Assembly (NCBI GenBank): GCA_947472765.1
Contig: CANJCM010000002.1
Coordinates: 1 to 64,000, forward strand
Source of the DNA: Opitutia bacterium
Lineage (GTDB): Bacteria; Verrucomicrobiota; Verrucomicrobiia; Opitutales; Opitutaceae
Direction of reading: 5' to 3'
DNA length: 64,000 nt
In this document: positions 1 through 12,356 of the stretch, piece by piece
Position numbering within the stretch: the stretch's first letter is position 1
How the letters are laid out: every line of letters starts with the position of its first letter
Program-made: the position numbers and the translations under genes
The notes under the pieces: model-generated
What the model was told of the DNA's origin: nothing
The model's input: the letters and a program-made list of their open reading frames with translations, nothing else
Database searches by the model: none

Positions 1-2
1 CC

Positions 3-665
3 TTGGAAAAAGTGAGTTCGACCCCGTCCATTGAAATCCTGTCGGGCCTGGGTCTGGAGTCGCTCGTTGGCGAACGGAGCTTTCAGCCGGACGCAGAGGG
101 CTCCCTGCACAGCCAGCTCGACGGCCGGGTCATTGCGGCCAGCCCGGAGATGCTGGGCAGCTTGCGACAAGTGCTCGAGGCCGAGCGGCCAGGCAGTTGG
201 GCTGCGGTGGTAAAGTCAGCGGGATCGTCCTGGGGGCGCAAATTCGCCGCCAGCCTCGACGCGCGCCTGACAACCATCAGCAAGCCGATCCTCAGTGAAC
301 TTCCGCTCGAGGCCTGCTTGGTCTTCCTCGAGCACCATTTTGGACGAAACGGCTTGGGCCGGCTGAAGCTCGACCTCGCCCGCGCCGCGGAGCACGGCCT
401 GGTCATTGCGACCCTCGATAACAGCATCTTTGCAGCACTGATGAAGGGCCAGCCGGGTTTTGCCGACCCGCTAGCCGCGGGAATCCTGCAGGGATTTTTC
501 GAACATATCAGCGGTCAGGGACTCGGCTGCGGGGAAATTGAATGCGCGGCCCAGGGCGCGGCTCGCTGCACTTTTGTCATTACCGCACCGGAGCGACTCG
601 AAGCCGTCGCCGACCTCGTGGGCGTCGAGACCGCCGCCGTCATCATCACCCGGATGTGCACGTAA
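3..665 (+). CDS. V4R-domain-like protein (possibly 5'-truncated by window edge)
   Basis: ORF with TTG start at the window edge; C-terminal HISGQGLGCGEIECAAQGAARCTFVI resembles the Cys-containing end of V4R (4-vinyl reductase) domains. Confidence 0.6.
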   Translation: MEKVSSTPSIEILSGLGLESLVGERSFQPDAEGSLHSQLDGRVIAASPEMLGSLRQVLEAERPGSWAAVVKSAGSSWGRKFAASLDARLTTISKPILSELPLEACLVFLEHHFGRNGLGRLKLDLARAAEHGLVIATLDNSIFAALMKGQPGFADPLAAGILQGFFEHISGQGLGCGEIECAAQGAARCTFVITAPERLEAVADLVGVETAAVIITRMCT

Positions 666-669
666 TCAC

Positions 670-1284
670 ATGAACGCACCTCGCATCACGTGCCTCTTCC
701 ATGACGCCACGACGGTAACGTCGTTCCTTCAGACCGTTGAAGGTCGGGCCTTCGGCGGAGATCTTTTGGTTGAGTGTTCCGCCGAGCCGGCTCTTGGCTT
801 TGTGCTGAACCTGGAGACGCCCGCGAACTACCCGGGCGTAGCTGGACTGCTCGGCGGCGTCGACCTCGGCACCCTCGCTCATCCGAGTGAGCACCTTCCC
901 GCACCCATCATTCTTGCGCCCGGCGGGAGAGTCTCGCGGGCGGCACTCCGGACGGCGCTCGCCCGATTGCAGCGGCCCGACGAACGGCTGTCCGCCATCA
1001 CCCTGCTCGTGCCTGTCGGCGAAGCGCGCAGCTTGGGCAGCGCACTCGCGGTGGCAGAACGGTTCGCCATCGCATGGGACACCTCCCTCAGCCCGCACGA
1101 GGAGTTGGTGGAATTCGCCCGCTGGCTGGCCACCGAGCGTCTCTGCGACGAAGACAGTCTGGCCGGACTCTTTCCGTATACGACGACCAAGCTCGAACCG
1201 GCTCACGCACAGCGACTGAAAGCCATGCTCGGTCCGCTGGCGCTCCGTGCGCCCACCGTGCGCGATACTATTACGTCGGCCTAG
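670..1284 (+). CDS. hypothetical protein, likely co-transcribed with the V4R protein
   Basis: ATG at 670, 4 nt after the preceding stop; 204 aa; no family recognised. Confidence 0.6.
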   Translation: MNAPRITCLFHDATTVTSFLQTVEGRAFGGDLLVECSAEPALGFVLNLETPANYPGVAGLLGGVDLGTLAHPSEHLPAPIILAPGGRVSRAALRTALARLQRPDERLSAITLLVPVGEARSLGSALAVAERFAIAWDTSLSPHEELVEFARWLATERLCDEDSLAGLFPYTTTKLEPAHAQRLKAMLGPLALRAPTVRDTITSA

Positions 1285-1933
1285 GACCGCCCCGGCGCGC
1301 TTCGCGCCACAGCCAGCGGCGCAGCGCACGAAAGTCCTCCGGCAGGTAGACATCGCGGTGCCGATAAAATTCCTGCGCGTCGGCCCACCAGGCCTCCGCC
1401 AGAAACCTCTCGTGTTCGTCTCCGGCCAGCGCCACCCAGTGCGGGCAGTCGATGCAATGGGAGCCGCTCAAGCGGTCGCGAACCCGCGGAAGTTCCTGCC
1501 GGCGGCAACTGCCGTCAGCGATCCGCTGCCGAAATGAGTCCCGGCAGTCCTTGAACTCGGGATAGAAACACGCCTTCACCAACTGGCGCGCCGCCTCTCG
1601 CAGCAGGGCGGACTCCTCCGGGGCAACGACTCGCGCGACCAAGGGTCCGCACTCCGCTTCACTCATGCTGCCAGCCGTCCCGCGCTCATCGCCGGCCAGA
1701 GGGCGCGGCAAGCCCCGCTCAGTGACGAGAACATGCAGTCGCGCCGCGAATTCCGCTGCCACTGCCTCGCTGGGCGCCGGCTCTCCATGTTGCAAAAACC
1801 AGCGACGCAAAACCACGCCGATCAATTCCGAAAAACTCCCCGACTCGTCCATGCGCGGAGCGGGCCGCAATCCGTCAGGACTGTCAACGCCCCGGGGCCG
1901 CCCGGCTTTCTCGCCCTCAACCTCGGACTCCAA
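1271..1933 (-). CDS. hypothetical protein with Cys-rich C-terminal region (SCRRQ...SHCIDCPHW)
   Basis: 220-aa ORF overlapping the end of the upstream gene convergently by 14 nt; plausible coding composition; start uncertain. Confidence 0.5.
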   Translation of the reverse strand: MESEVEGEKAGRPRGVDSPDGLRPAPRMDESGSFSELIGVVLRRWFLQHGEPAPSEAVAAEFAARLHVLVTERGLPRPLAGDERGTAGSMSEAECGPLVARVVAPEESALLREAARQLVKACFYPEFKDCRDSFRQRIADGSCRRQELPRVRDRLSGSHCIDCPHWVALAGDEHERFLAEAWWADAQEFYRHRDVYLPEDFRALRRWLWREARRGGPRPT

Positions 1934-2035
1934 TTGTCATGGTCACAAATCACTCCATCCTCAAACTGTGCTGGTCGCAATGCCGGGGCGGTACGCCTGC
2001 CCGGCAGCCTTCGATTCCCGTATCCTACGCCTGTC

Positions 2036-3478
2036 ATGATTCAGACCGTCACCGCCCCCGCCCCGGCCCCACTCTATGTGGAGCTCGCCCGTTCGCTCGA
2101 ACAGTTGATTGAACAAGGCACGCTCCGCCCCGGTCACCGCCTGCCGTCAGTCCGCCGGATGTCGCTGCAGCGGGTGGTGAGCATTTCCACGGTGCTGCAG
2201 GCCTACACGCTGCTTGAAAACCGTGGCTGGATCGAGGCGCGCCCCCAATCGGGATATTATGTCCGGCCGCGCCTGCCCACACACACGCCGGAGCCGCGGA
2301 TGGCGCGGCCGATGGCCAAGCCGAGTTACGTCGGGGTCAAGGACCTGACCGCGGAGGTGCTCTCCCTCGCGGTCGATCCCAAGTACGTGCCGCTCGGCGC
2401 CGCCTGCCCTGATCACAGTTTATTCCCCACCAAGAAGCTCGCCCGCATCCTTGCGGCCGTCGGCCGGAACGATCCCGCCTTGCTCGGGAGGTATGCGATG
2501 AGCCTCGCGTACGATCCGCTGGCCCGGGAGATCGCCCGCCGCTATCTGCAGGCAGGCTGTCCCCTCGCCCATGACGAACTGGTGGTCACAATCGGATGCA
2601 CGGAGGCGATCAATTTGTCGCTCCGCGCGGTCACGAAGCCGGGCGACGCCGTGGCGATCGAGACGCCGGCCTACTTTGGGTTTCTCGAGGCGATTCAGAG
2701 CCTCGGTTTGCGTGCGATCGAGGTGCCGACCGATCCGCGGACCGGCATGTGCCTCGAGGCGACCCGCGACGCTCTGGCGAACAACGACGTCAAGGCGGTG
2801 ATCGTGATGCCGAGCTATTCCAACCCGCTCGGCTCGTGCATGCCCGACGAGAAGAAGGCCAGGTTCTACCAACTCCTGACGGAGTTCGACGTCCCCGCCA
2901 TCGAGGACGATGTCTACGGCGATCTCCACTTCGGTGAAAGACGGCCGAAGCCGCTCAAGGCCTGGGACACCGACGGCCGCGTCATCCTCTGCAGCTCGTT
3001 CGGCAAGACCCTCGCGCCCTCGCTTCGTGTGGGCTGGTGTGCGCCGGGACGTTACCTCGAGCGGGTGCGGCGGCTGAAGTTCACGAACACGCTCGGCACG
3101 CCTGTGGTCCTGCAAAAGACGGTTTCTGATTTCCTCCGCAACGGCGGCTACGATCATCACCTCCGGTCAATTCGGCGCGCCTACCATCACCAACTCCACC
3201 TCTTCGCGCAGGCGATTCTACGTCACTTCCCGGCAGGCACGCGGCTCAGCCGGCCCGAGGGCGGTTTCGTCCTCTGGGTGGAGATGCCCGCGGGCGTGGA
3301 CACGCTTCGCCTCCACCGCGAAGCGCTGAAGCATCACATCAACACGGCTCCAGGCCCGCTCTTCTCCGTGAAGGACCGGTACAGGAATTGCCTGCGGATG
3401 AACTGCGGCGTGCTCTGGACTGAAACCACCGAGGCCGCCGTGCGCACGCTGGGAGAATTGGCCAAACGGCAGCTCTGA
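2036..3478 (+). CDS. MocR/PdxR-like GntR-family regulator with aminotransferase domain
   Basis: N-terminal wHTH (LYVELARSLEQLIEQGTLRPGHRLPSVRRMS) followed by class I aminotransferase domain (SSFGKTLAPSLRVGW). Confidence 0.9.
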   Translation: MIQTVTAPAPAPLYVELARSLEQLIEQGTLRPGHRLPSVRRMSLQRVVSISTVLQAYTLLENRGWIEARPQSGYYVRPRLPTHTPEPRMARPMAKPSYVGVKDLTAEVLSLAVDPKYVPLGAACPDHSLFPTKKLARILAAVGRNDPALLGRYAMSLAYDPLAREIARRYLQAGCPLAHDELVVTIGCTEAINLSLRAVTKPGDAVAIETPAYFGFLEAIQSLGLRAIEVPTDPRTGMCLEATRDALANNDVKAVIVMPSYSNPLGSCMPDEKKARFYQLLTEFDVPAIEDDVYGDLHFGERRPKPLKAWDTDGRVILCSSFGKTLAPSLRVGWCAPGRYLERVRRLKFTNTLGTPVVLQKTVSDFLRNGGYDHHLRSIRRAYHHQLHLFAQAILRHFPAGTRLSRPEGGFVLWVEMPAGVDTLRLHREALKHHINTAPGPLFSVKDRYRNCLRMNCGVLWTETTEAAVRTLGELAKRQL

Positions 3479-3520
3479 CGTGAGGCTGGTGGCTAGCTGA
3501 AATCAGGACGTGATCTGGGC

Positions 3521-5155
3521 TTAGGCGCTCAGATCACGATCCTTTGTTTCCGGCAGCAGGAGCAGGCCGACGATCAGGGACATGGCCGCGATCGCAATCG
3601 GGTACCACAAGCCGGCGTAGATATCGCCGGTGAAGACCACGATGCTCGCTGCGATCAACGGCAGGAAACCGCCAAACCAACCGTTGCCGATGTGGTACGG
3701 CAGCGACATCGAGGTGTAGCGAATCCGGGTGGGAAAGAGCTCCACAAGGAACGCGGCGATCGGACCGTAAACCATCGTGACGTAGAGCATCAGGATGCTC
3801 AGGAGTGTGATCACGACCGGCTTGTTGACCCTGGCGGGGTCGGCGGCGCGCGGATAACCTGCCGGCGCCAGGGCGCTCTCGTAGGCTTGCTGGCTGAATC
3901 CTGTCACCGGAGTGGCTCCAACCGTCAGCACGAGCGGGCCCTCCGCACGGGCGGGAGCGAGCGCGAAGGGGATGCCGCGAGCGTTGAGGAAATTCCGCGC
4001 GAGATCGGTCTGCGTAGCATCCTTCTTGAGGCCGATGATTTTTCCGGCGGCATCAATGATCGCCTCGATCGTCACGGCCACCGCGCCCCGATGTTCAGTC
4101 GTATGGAGCACGACCGGCGTCGTGGACATGGCGTCGGCGAGGGCCGGGTTAACCGCCCGCGTGAGTCCCTTGAAGATGGGCTGATAGGTCAGCACCGCGA
4201 GCAGGCAGCCGGTCATCATGATACCCTTGCGGCCAATTCGATCCGAGAGCCGGCCAAAGATCACGAAAAACGGCGTCCCAATGAGCAGCCCAATCGCGAC
4301 GAAAATGTAGGCGTTGACGTAGTCGAGCTTCAGCGTGGTCGTCAGAAAATAGAGGGCGTAGAACTGCCCCGCATACCACACGACCCCCTGCCCCGCGGTG
4401 GCGCCAAAGATCGCCTTGAGCACCACCTTGGCATTGCCCCATTCGGCGAAGCTCTCGGTCAGCGGCGCCTTCGACGTCTTCCCCTGCGCCTTCATTTCGG
4501 CAAACACGGGTGACTCGTGCAGCTTCATCCGGATGTAGATCGAGACGCCGAGCAGTAGAATTGAGACGAGGAAGGGAATGCGCCAACCCCAGGAGGCGAA
4601 GCTTTCCGGCGACATCAGCTGCCGCACTCCGAGAATGACCGCGAGCGAGAGGAAAAAGCCCAAGGTGGCCGTGGTCTGAATCCAACTCGTGAACGCCCCG
4701 CGCTTCCCAGGCGGGGCGTGCTCGGCCACATAGGTCGCAGCCCCGCCGTATTCACCGCCAAGGGCGAGGCCCTGCGCGAGCCGCAGGAACACCAGAATCA
4801 CCGGGGCCCAAAAGCCAATGGTCGCATACGTCGGCAGTATGCCGACCAGCGCCGTGGACAAACCCATCACGACGATCGTAACGAGGAAGGTGTACTTCCG
4901 GCCGACGAGATCTCCCAGCCGGCCGAAGACCAGGGCGCCGAACGGTCGCACGGAGAATCCCACTCCGAAGAGAGCGAGGCTCGAGAGAAATGCGGCGGTT
5001 TCGTTTTCCGGCGGAAAGAAGAGCTTCCCGAAAAACGTCGCGAGCGTGCCGTAGATGTAGAAGTCGTACCACTCGAACACGGTCCCGAGCGAGGACGCGA
5101 AAATGACGAGCTTGTGCTTGCGGTCGAGTGCCGCGCTATCCGGGTGGTTTGCCAT
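3521..5155 (-). CDS. MHS-family MFS transporter (ProP/KgtP-like)
   Basis: FEWYDFYIYGTLATFFGKLFFP, GRLGDLVGRKYTFL, LARGLxLGGEYGGAATYVAEHAP-like motifs; extended loop before the last helices. Confidence 0.9.
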   Translation of the reverse strand: MANHPDSAALDRKHKLVIFASSLGTVFEWYDFYIYGTLATFFGKLFFPPENETAAFLSSLALFGVGFSVRPFGALVFGRLGDLVGRKYTFLVTIVVMGLSTALVGILPTYATIGFWAPVILVFLRLAQGLALGGEYGGAATYVAEHAPPGKRGAFTSWIQTTATLGFFLSLAVILGVRQLMSPESFASWGWRIPFLVSILLLGVSIYIRMKLHESPVFAEMKAQGKTSKAPLTESFAEWGNAKVVLKAIFGATAGQGVVWYAGQFYALYFLTTTLKLDYVNAYIFVAIGLLIGTPFFVIFGRLSDRIGRKGIMMTGCLLAVLTYQPIFKGLTRAVNPALADAMSTTPVVLHTTEHRGAVAVTIEAIIDAAGKIIGLKKDATQTDLARNFLNARGIPFALAPARAEGPLVLTVGATPVTGFSQQAYESALAPAGYPRAADPARVNKPVVITLLSILMLYVTMVYGPIAAFLVELFPTRIRYTSMSLPYHIGNGWFGGFLPLIAASIVVFTGDIYAGLWYPIAIAAMSLIVGLLLLPETKDRDLSA

Positions 5156-5226
5156 GGAAGGGGTAAGGAGGTGGCAGTCAAAAGCCGGGCCGATGAGGTG
5201 CAAGCCCCGCCTGCCGGAGGGCGGAT

Positions 5227-6225
5227 TTACTCGCGCTTCAGACCGCGGGTCATGAGGGCCTTCAGCGCTTCCTCCGGCGCCTTCCCCTCGAACAGGATGG
5301 CGTGGACCTCGCGCAGGATGGGCGCGTCGAGCCCGCGTTCGGCGCAGAGTCCGGCGAACGACTGGGCTGTCTTGTAACCTTCGACGACGGTCTTTCGATT
5401 CGTGATCAGTTCGGCGACTTTCCTCCCCTGTCCGATTTGACGGCCGAAGTCATGGTTGCGACTCCAGTCACCGTAACACGTCGCCACGAGGTCGCCGAAT
5501 CCGCTGAGTCCGTAAAATGTCTCGGTCCGCGCCCCCAACGCCACGCCCACCCGCACCATTTCCGCCAATGCCCGTGTGAGCATCGCCGCCTTGATGTTGT
5601 CGCCGAGTTGCAGTCCATCACAGCACCCGGCGGCGATGGCATAAATGTTCTTGAGGCAGCCGCCAAATTCGGCGCCCGCCAGATCGTCACTCGTGTAGAT
5701 GCGGAGGGTCGAACCGCTGATCTCCGCCTGCACTTCGCCCGCGAACAACGGGAGGGGCGACGCCGCCAGGACCAACGCCGCCGGCTTCCCGAGCGCGACT
5801 TCGCGGGCATTCGTCGGCCCGGTTAGCGTGCCGACGGGAAAGCCGGGAAGGAGGCCGGCGACGATTTCCGCGGGTCGCAGGTGGGTGCCGGCTTCGAGCC
5901 CCTTCGAAAGACTGACAATGAAACGGACGGCGGGCGTGGCAGGCAGGGCCCCGCGGATCCGCGCACATGTTTCCCGCAACGCCTGGGCCGGGCAGGCCAG
6001 CACGATGACCTCGGCGTTGCGCAGCGCGTGGGCGAGATCGGGCGTCACCACCACGGCGGGCGGCAACGCGATCCCAGGAAGGTATTCGGCGTTCTCACGG
6101 GCGGCCGCCAACTGGTGAGCGTGTTCCGTCCGCCGGGGTACAAGAGCCACCGTCCCGCCGACGCGCGCGAGATGCACGGCAAAGGCCGTCCCCCAAGCCC
6201 CACCGCCAACGACGACGAAATTCAT
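5227..6225 (-). CDS. gpsA: NAD(P)H-dependent glycerol-3-phosphate dehydrogenase
   Basis: N-terminal GGGAWGTAFAVHLA, GPTNAREVALGKPAA, LKNIYAIAAGCCDGLQLGDNIKAAMLTRALAEM, GLSGFGDLVATC. Confidence 0.95.
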   Translation of the reverse strand: MNFVVVGGGAWGTAFAVHLARVGGTVALVPRRTEHAHQLAAARENAEYLPGIALPPAVVVTPDLAHALRNAEVIVLACPAQALRETCARIRGALPATPAVRFIVSLSKGLEAGTHLRPAEIVAGLLPGFPVGTLTGPTNAREVALGKPAALVLAASPLPLFAGEVQAEISGSTLRIYTSDDLAGAEFGGCLKNIYAIAAGCCDGLQLGDNIKAAMLTRALAEMVRVGVALGARTETFYGLSGFGDLVATCYGDWSRNHDFGRQIGQGRKVAELITNRKTVVEGYKTAQSFAGLCAERGLDAPILREVHAILFEGKAPEEALKALMTRGLKRE

Positions 6226-6492
6226 GCGCGGATAGAACCAGAAATGATCACCGAGGGAACCCCGGAAATCCGCGCTCGCAGATCCGATTACTGGCATGAG
6301 GCGCGATCACGTCGGATAAAATCGCGTCAAATTACAAGATTGGCGGGATTGGACTTGAAAGAACGGATCCGAATTTCGACTCAATACCGTGTGCTTCGCG
6401 TCCTGCTCCATGCCTGCCATCGCCCCGCCGTCCGACTCGGACTGCGCCGCGATCCGCGGGGTCGGTTCCGGGACCCGCAATTCGTCAGCTTC

Positions 6493-6645
6493 ATGGCCCA
6501 CAGCAACCGCAAGAAGCTCGCTCCGGACCTGCATGATCTGGTGCTGCGCAGCCGAAAGCTGACGCGCACGCTGCTGAAGTTCGGACTCGCGGGCGGTGCC
6601 GCCTGGGTCGCCTTGGAAAGCGCCCGCGCGCTCGCGGTATTCTGA
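6493..6645 (+). CDS. small (50 aa) predicted single-TM protein
   Basis: ATG at 6493; basic N-terminus then LLKFGLAGGAAWVALESARALAVF hydrophobic segment; convergent with sdhB. Confidence 0.35.
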   Translation: MAHSNRKKLAPDLHDLVLRSRKLTRTLLKFGLAGGAAWVALESARALAVF

Positions 6646-6681
6646 CGGCTGGCGGGGCCGGCTGATGCCAGCCAGCACCAC

Positions 6682-7494
6682 TCAGGCCGCTCCGCCGCTG
6701 GCTCCAGCCGACTCCGGCTTGAAGGAGGTGCGGAAGGAAGCGGTCAGGAAATCGCGGTTCATCCGCGCGATGAAATCGTGCGAAATCAACTTGGGGCACG
6801 CCGCGCTGCACTCGTAATAGTTGGTGCAGTTGCCAAAGCCGAGTTCGTCCATCGTCCCGACCATCGCCAGGACTCGCCGATCGCGCTCGGCCTGACCCTG
6901 CGGCATCAGGCCGAGGTGCGAAACTTTGGCCGCCACGAAGAGCATCGCGCTGGCGTTCTTGCAGGCAGCGACGCAGGCGCCACAGCCGATGCAGGTGGCG
7001 GCATCCATGGCCAGATCCGCATCGGGCTTCGGCACCGGCATTCCATTTGCCTCCGGGGCCGAACCGGCCCGCACCGTGATGAAACCGCCGGCACTCTGAA
7101 TCTTGTCGAAGGCGCTGCGATCCGTGATCAAGTCCTTCACCACCGGAAAGGCCGCCGCGCGGAACGGTTCGACAGTAACCACGTCGCCGTCGCGGAACGC
7201 CCGCATGTAGATCTGGCACGTCGCAACCCCTTTGCCCGGTCCATGGGGCTTGCCGTTAATCGTGCAGGAACACGTTCCGCAGATGCCTTCGCGGCAGTCG
7301 TGGGCGAACGCAATTGGATCCTCGCCCTTCCCGGTGAGCTGGTCGTTCACCACATCGAGCATCTCGAGGAACGACATGTTCGGACTCAGATCTTTGGCCT
7401 GATATTCGACGAACTTGCCCGGCTGGCGGGCATCAGCCTGACGCCAGACCCGGAGAGTGATGCTGAGGGGCTGGGTGGTGTTGGCGGCGACCAT
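6682..7494 (-). CDS. sdhB: succinate dehydrogenase iron-sulfur subunit
   Basis: [20 protein letters not shown] 2Fe-2S motif and [19 protein letters not shown] cluster motif. Confidence 0.95.
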   Translation of the reverse strand: MVAANTTQPLSITLRVWRQADARQPGKFVEYQAKDLSPNMSFLEMLDVVNDQLTGKGEDPIAFAHDCREGICGTCSCTINGKPHGPGKGVATCQIYMRAFRDGDVVTVEPFRAAAFPVVKDLITDRSAFDKIQSAGGFITVRAGSAPEANGMPVPKPDADLAMDAATCIGCGACVAACKNASAMLFVAAKVSHLGLMPQGQAERDRRVLAMVGTMDELGFGNCTNYYECSAACPKLISHDFIARMNRDFLTASFRTSFKPESAGASGGAA

Positions 7495-7533
7495 GGAAAG
7501 AAGGGGACGAATGGAAACGACGGTGACGGGGCG

Positions 7534-9456
<1,923 letters not shown>

Positions 9457-9488
9457 GGGACGAAACGACGCGGATGAATGGATTTCGC

Positions 9489-10259
9489 TCAGCGGCCGGA
9501 AACGGCGACGCGGGCAGTGTGCGGGCGAAGCGAGCCGATCAGAACGGCCCCGGGAATCGCGAGATTCCCGAGAAAATAAACGAGGCAGAAGAGCACCGTG
9601 ACTTTCCGCAGGCAGCCCGACCAGCGGCTGGAACGAAGTCCGAAGGTCTGGAAGAGACTGTCGAAACCGTGGAGCAGGTGAAAACTCAGGAGACCGACCG
9701 CGACGATATAGAACAGGGAAACGACCGGGCTCTGAAATCCAAGGATCACCATCTCGTGCACATCATGCACCTCGGCGCCCGCCTTCACGACCGGCATTCC
9801 GGCGAAGCGGTAGTCGTTCTGCATCGTGTAGAGCTCGAGGTTGTCCTTGTAGCTTTCCCGGGACACCGCCCCCCACGTGAAGTGCGCGAGGTGATACAGC
9901 ACGAACGCGAGCACGACATACCCGGTCAGCCGCATGCTTCGCGACGCGAGCGTGGCTCGAATCGTGTACTTCACACCGTAGGGTTCCGGCCCGCGCGCGC
10001 GGTTGTTTTCCAAAGTGAGGGCGGTGGCAGCCCAGATGTGAATCACGACGCTGACGATCAGGACGAGCCGGGCGACCCAAAGCCAAGGGCCCAGCTGGCG
10101 GAGAAACTGGGCGTAGCCGTTGAGGTGATCCGGATCCTGAAAGACCTGAAGATTACCCACCAAGTGACCGATGACAAAGCCGATCAAGATCAAGCCCGTG
10201 ACCGCCATCAAAATCTTCCGACCGATGGAGGAGCGGAAGAATAAGCCAAATAGATGCAT
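9489..10259 (-). CDS. sdhC: succinate dehydrogenase cytochrome b subunit (type B)
   Basis: [27 protein letters not shown], multi-TM, upstream of sdhA. Confidence 0.92.
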   Translation of the reverse strand: MHLFGLFFRSSIGRKILMAVTGLILIGFVIGHLVGNLQVFQDPDHLNGYAQFLRQLGPWLWVARLVLIVSVVIHIWAATALTLENNRARGPEPYGVKYTIRATLASRSMRLTGYVVLAFVLYHLAHFTWGAVSRESYKDNLELYTMQNDYRFAGMPVVKAGAEVHDVHEMVILGFQSPVVSLFYIVAVGLLSFHLLHGFDSLFQTFGLRSSRWSGCLRKVTVLFCLVYFLGNLAIPGAVLIGSLRPHTARVAVSGR

Positions 10260-10382
10260 CGAGGTCCGCCGTTAGGGTGAAAGGAAACCGCGCAAAAAGT
10301 CGGGGAGCACCAAGGCGAAGTAAAGGCGCGTGCTCGCCCTTGGATGCTTATTAGCGAACCTAACCTTTTTCAGAAGCGCGCG

Positions 10383-11627
10383 CTAGCGCGCCAGCGGCTT
10401 CAGGAGAGAGAACTTGCCGCTCGCGGCCGGCGCAATGGCCCGTCGACGGAACGCTGCCACGCGCGCCCCGCCACCGAGCAGCCGGGCCAGGGCCGACTCC
10501 ACCTCCGAATGATCGGCGGATTGATCCGTCACGTAGTGGAAGTCCCAGCGCGAATCGCCGGTCTGAACCAAACTGTAATGCCAGCAGGTGAACTGGACGG
10601 GCAAGGCCTCGTCGATATCCGCCGGGGAAACCAACGAACCGTCAGCCCGGAAGTGCAAATTACCTTCGCGGCCCAGCAGCCGGAAGCCGGTGGGAAACTG
10701 CTGCACGATGTCGCCCGTGTGATACCGCAACAGCGGCATCGCTTCCCGGCCGCGAGTCGTGACGTAGATTTGAAACACGCCCGGCAGCTTTTCGCGCCAG
10801 GGGACGAGTTCGATGAACGCGTTCTCCTCGATCACCTGAGAGCTGTCCTTGAACGCTTCCCCAACGAAGAGGTACCCCGCCTCCGTGGAGCCGTAGAGAT
10901 CCACTTGCGGCGCCGGAAACACTTCCGCAATCCGGCGACCGTGCTGGGTGCTCGCCTTGCCGTAGGTGAGAATCACCGCGCGCAGGCTGGGAACCTTCAC
11001 CTGCCTCCGCTGGGCCGCGCGGGCGAGCAGCGAAAGATAGACGGGCTCTCCCTCTAGCACCTCCGGCTGGGTGGCTTGAAGCTCGAGCACAATCCGGTCC
11101 CACTCACTCTCCGGAAATGCGAAAGGATCGCTCGAAAGATTCAAATAAACCGTACCGTCAAAATACCGGTGCGGAAACGGATGATCCTCGTAAGGGCAAA
11201 GGTTGCTCGAGCAGCCGACCGGCGCCAGGACACACTTGCGATACGGACGGCCTGCGAACTGCCGGAGGATCGGTGAAGCACGGTACGCGCGTTCCGTCTG
11301 CGCCGTCCACCAGCCGTCCTCCATGATCACAGTCATCGGCGACTGCGTCGTCCCGCCCGTGCTCTCGTACTCGAAACGCTTGGTCTGAAAGCCGCGCTCG
11401 ATCTCGCCGTAGTCGGTGAAAAAAGCCTGATGCCCGCGCGAGATGATTTCCTGTTTCGAGAGCGCAGGAATCTCCCGGAAACAAGACCAGTGCAGTGGCT
11501 CCGAATGGATCGGGAAGCGCTGCCCGTAAAGTGGGCTGCGAGCGTAAATGCGCCGCACTTCCTGCTCCAACTCCGCCGGCAGCAATTCATCGACGGCACC
11601 GAGGGGCGGTAGTTGGAAAGTCGACAT
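10383..11627 (-). CDS. PaaK-like adenylate-forming enzyme
   Basis: STGGTTQSPMTV phosphate-binding-like loop, LYGSTEAGYLF, LLRYHTGDIV motifs. Confidence 0.75.
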   Translation of the reverse strand: MSTFQLPPLGAVDELLPAELEQEVRRIYARSPLYGQRFPIHSEPLHWSCFREIPALSKQEIISRGHQAFFTDYGEIERGFQTKRFEYESTGGTTQSPMTVIMEDGWWTAQTERAYRASPILRQFAGRPYRKCVLAPVGCSSNLCPYEDHPFPHRYFDGTVYLNLSSDPFAFPESEWDRIVLELQATQPEVLEGEPVYLSLLARAAQRRQVKVPSLRAVILTYGKASTQHGRRIAEVFPAPQVDLYGSTEAGYLFVGEAFKDSSQVIEENAFIELVPWREKLPGVFQIYVTTRGREAMPLLRYHTGDIVQQFPTGFRLLGREGNLHFRADGSLVSPADIDEALPVQFTCWHYSLVQTGDSRWDFHYVTDQSADHSEVESALARLLGGGARVAAFRRRAIAPAASGKFSLLKPLAR

Positions 11628-11720
11628 CAAAGGAGTTCGACAGAGGAAAGCGGGCAAATTCCCGATGTCAAACGGCGGTCCTCCGCCACCCGGATCCGCC
11701 GCGCGAACTTCCCACCCACT

Positions 11721-12290
11721 TCATTTCGAACCGCTCCGCCACTTCGCCTCGAAAAGCAGCAGGGCCGCGAGCACGAGGCTGTGCGTGATGCCGCCGCTCC
11801 GCGCCAACGCCAGAACCTCGTCGACCGGCCGCGTGCAAACTTGGATCTCTTCGTCGGCGTCCCATTCGAGCACTTGGGTTCGAACCGCGGCTTCAACGAA
11901 CACGAAATGACACCGATTCGACTGAATCGCCGGGTTGGGATGCACACTGCCGAGTAACGTGGCCGGCTGGCCGGTGTAGCCCGTTTCCTCGCGCAGTTCG
12001 CGCAGCCCCGTCGTCACCGGGTCCTCGCCCGGCTCCATCACGCCGCCCGGAATCTCGAGCGAGAAATCGTTAATCCCAAAGCGAAACTGCCGGACCAGGA
12101 CGATCTGGCCATCGGGGGTCAGCGCGACCACGTTCACCCAGTCGGGCGGCCGTACCACGACAAAATCCTTTTCGATCGCACGCACCGGATGCCGGAAGCG
12201 CGCGTTCAGCACTTCAAAGACCCGGGTCGTCGAATGCGTCGCCTCCCCGAGTTTCTGCCAGCGCGAGGGATCGGAGGGGGCGTGCGACAT
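11721..12290 (-). CDS. NUDIX hydrolase (ADP-ribose pyrophosphatase-like)
   Basis: Nudix box GGVMEPGEDPVTTGLRELREETGYTG. Confidence 0.92.
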   Translation of the reverse strand: MSHAPSDPSRWQKLGEATHSTTRVFEVLNARFRHPVRAIEKDFVVVRPPDWVNVVALTPDGQIVLVRQFRFGINDFSLEIPGGVMEPGEDPVTTGLRELREETGYTGQPATLLGSVHPNPAIQSNRCHFVFVEAAVRTQVLEWDADEEIQVCTRPVDEVLALARSGGITHSLVLAALLLFEAKWRSGSK

Positions 12291-12300
12291 GGAAGGGGCA

Positions 12301-12336
12301 AAAAAAATGCCTCCCGGCGCGAGGCGCGAGAGGCAT
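12301..12336 (-). terminator. intrinsic terminator of the LysM gene
   Basis: minus-strand GATGCCTC...GAGGCAT stem followed by a T7 run. Confidence 0.8.
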
Positions 12337-12356
12337 CAAAAGTGATCCGAAAGAAA

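Noticed and set aside
4000-4100. ~110-aa extramembrane insert in the MHS transporter (NPALADAMSTTPVVLHTTEHRG...)
   Set aside because: I recall similar loop insertions in other MHS-family transporters, so not clearly novel.
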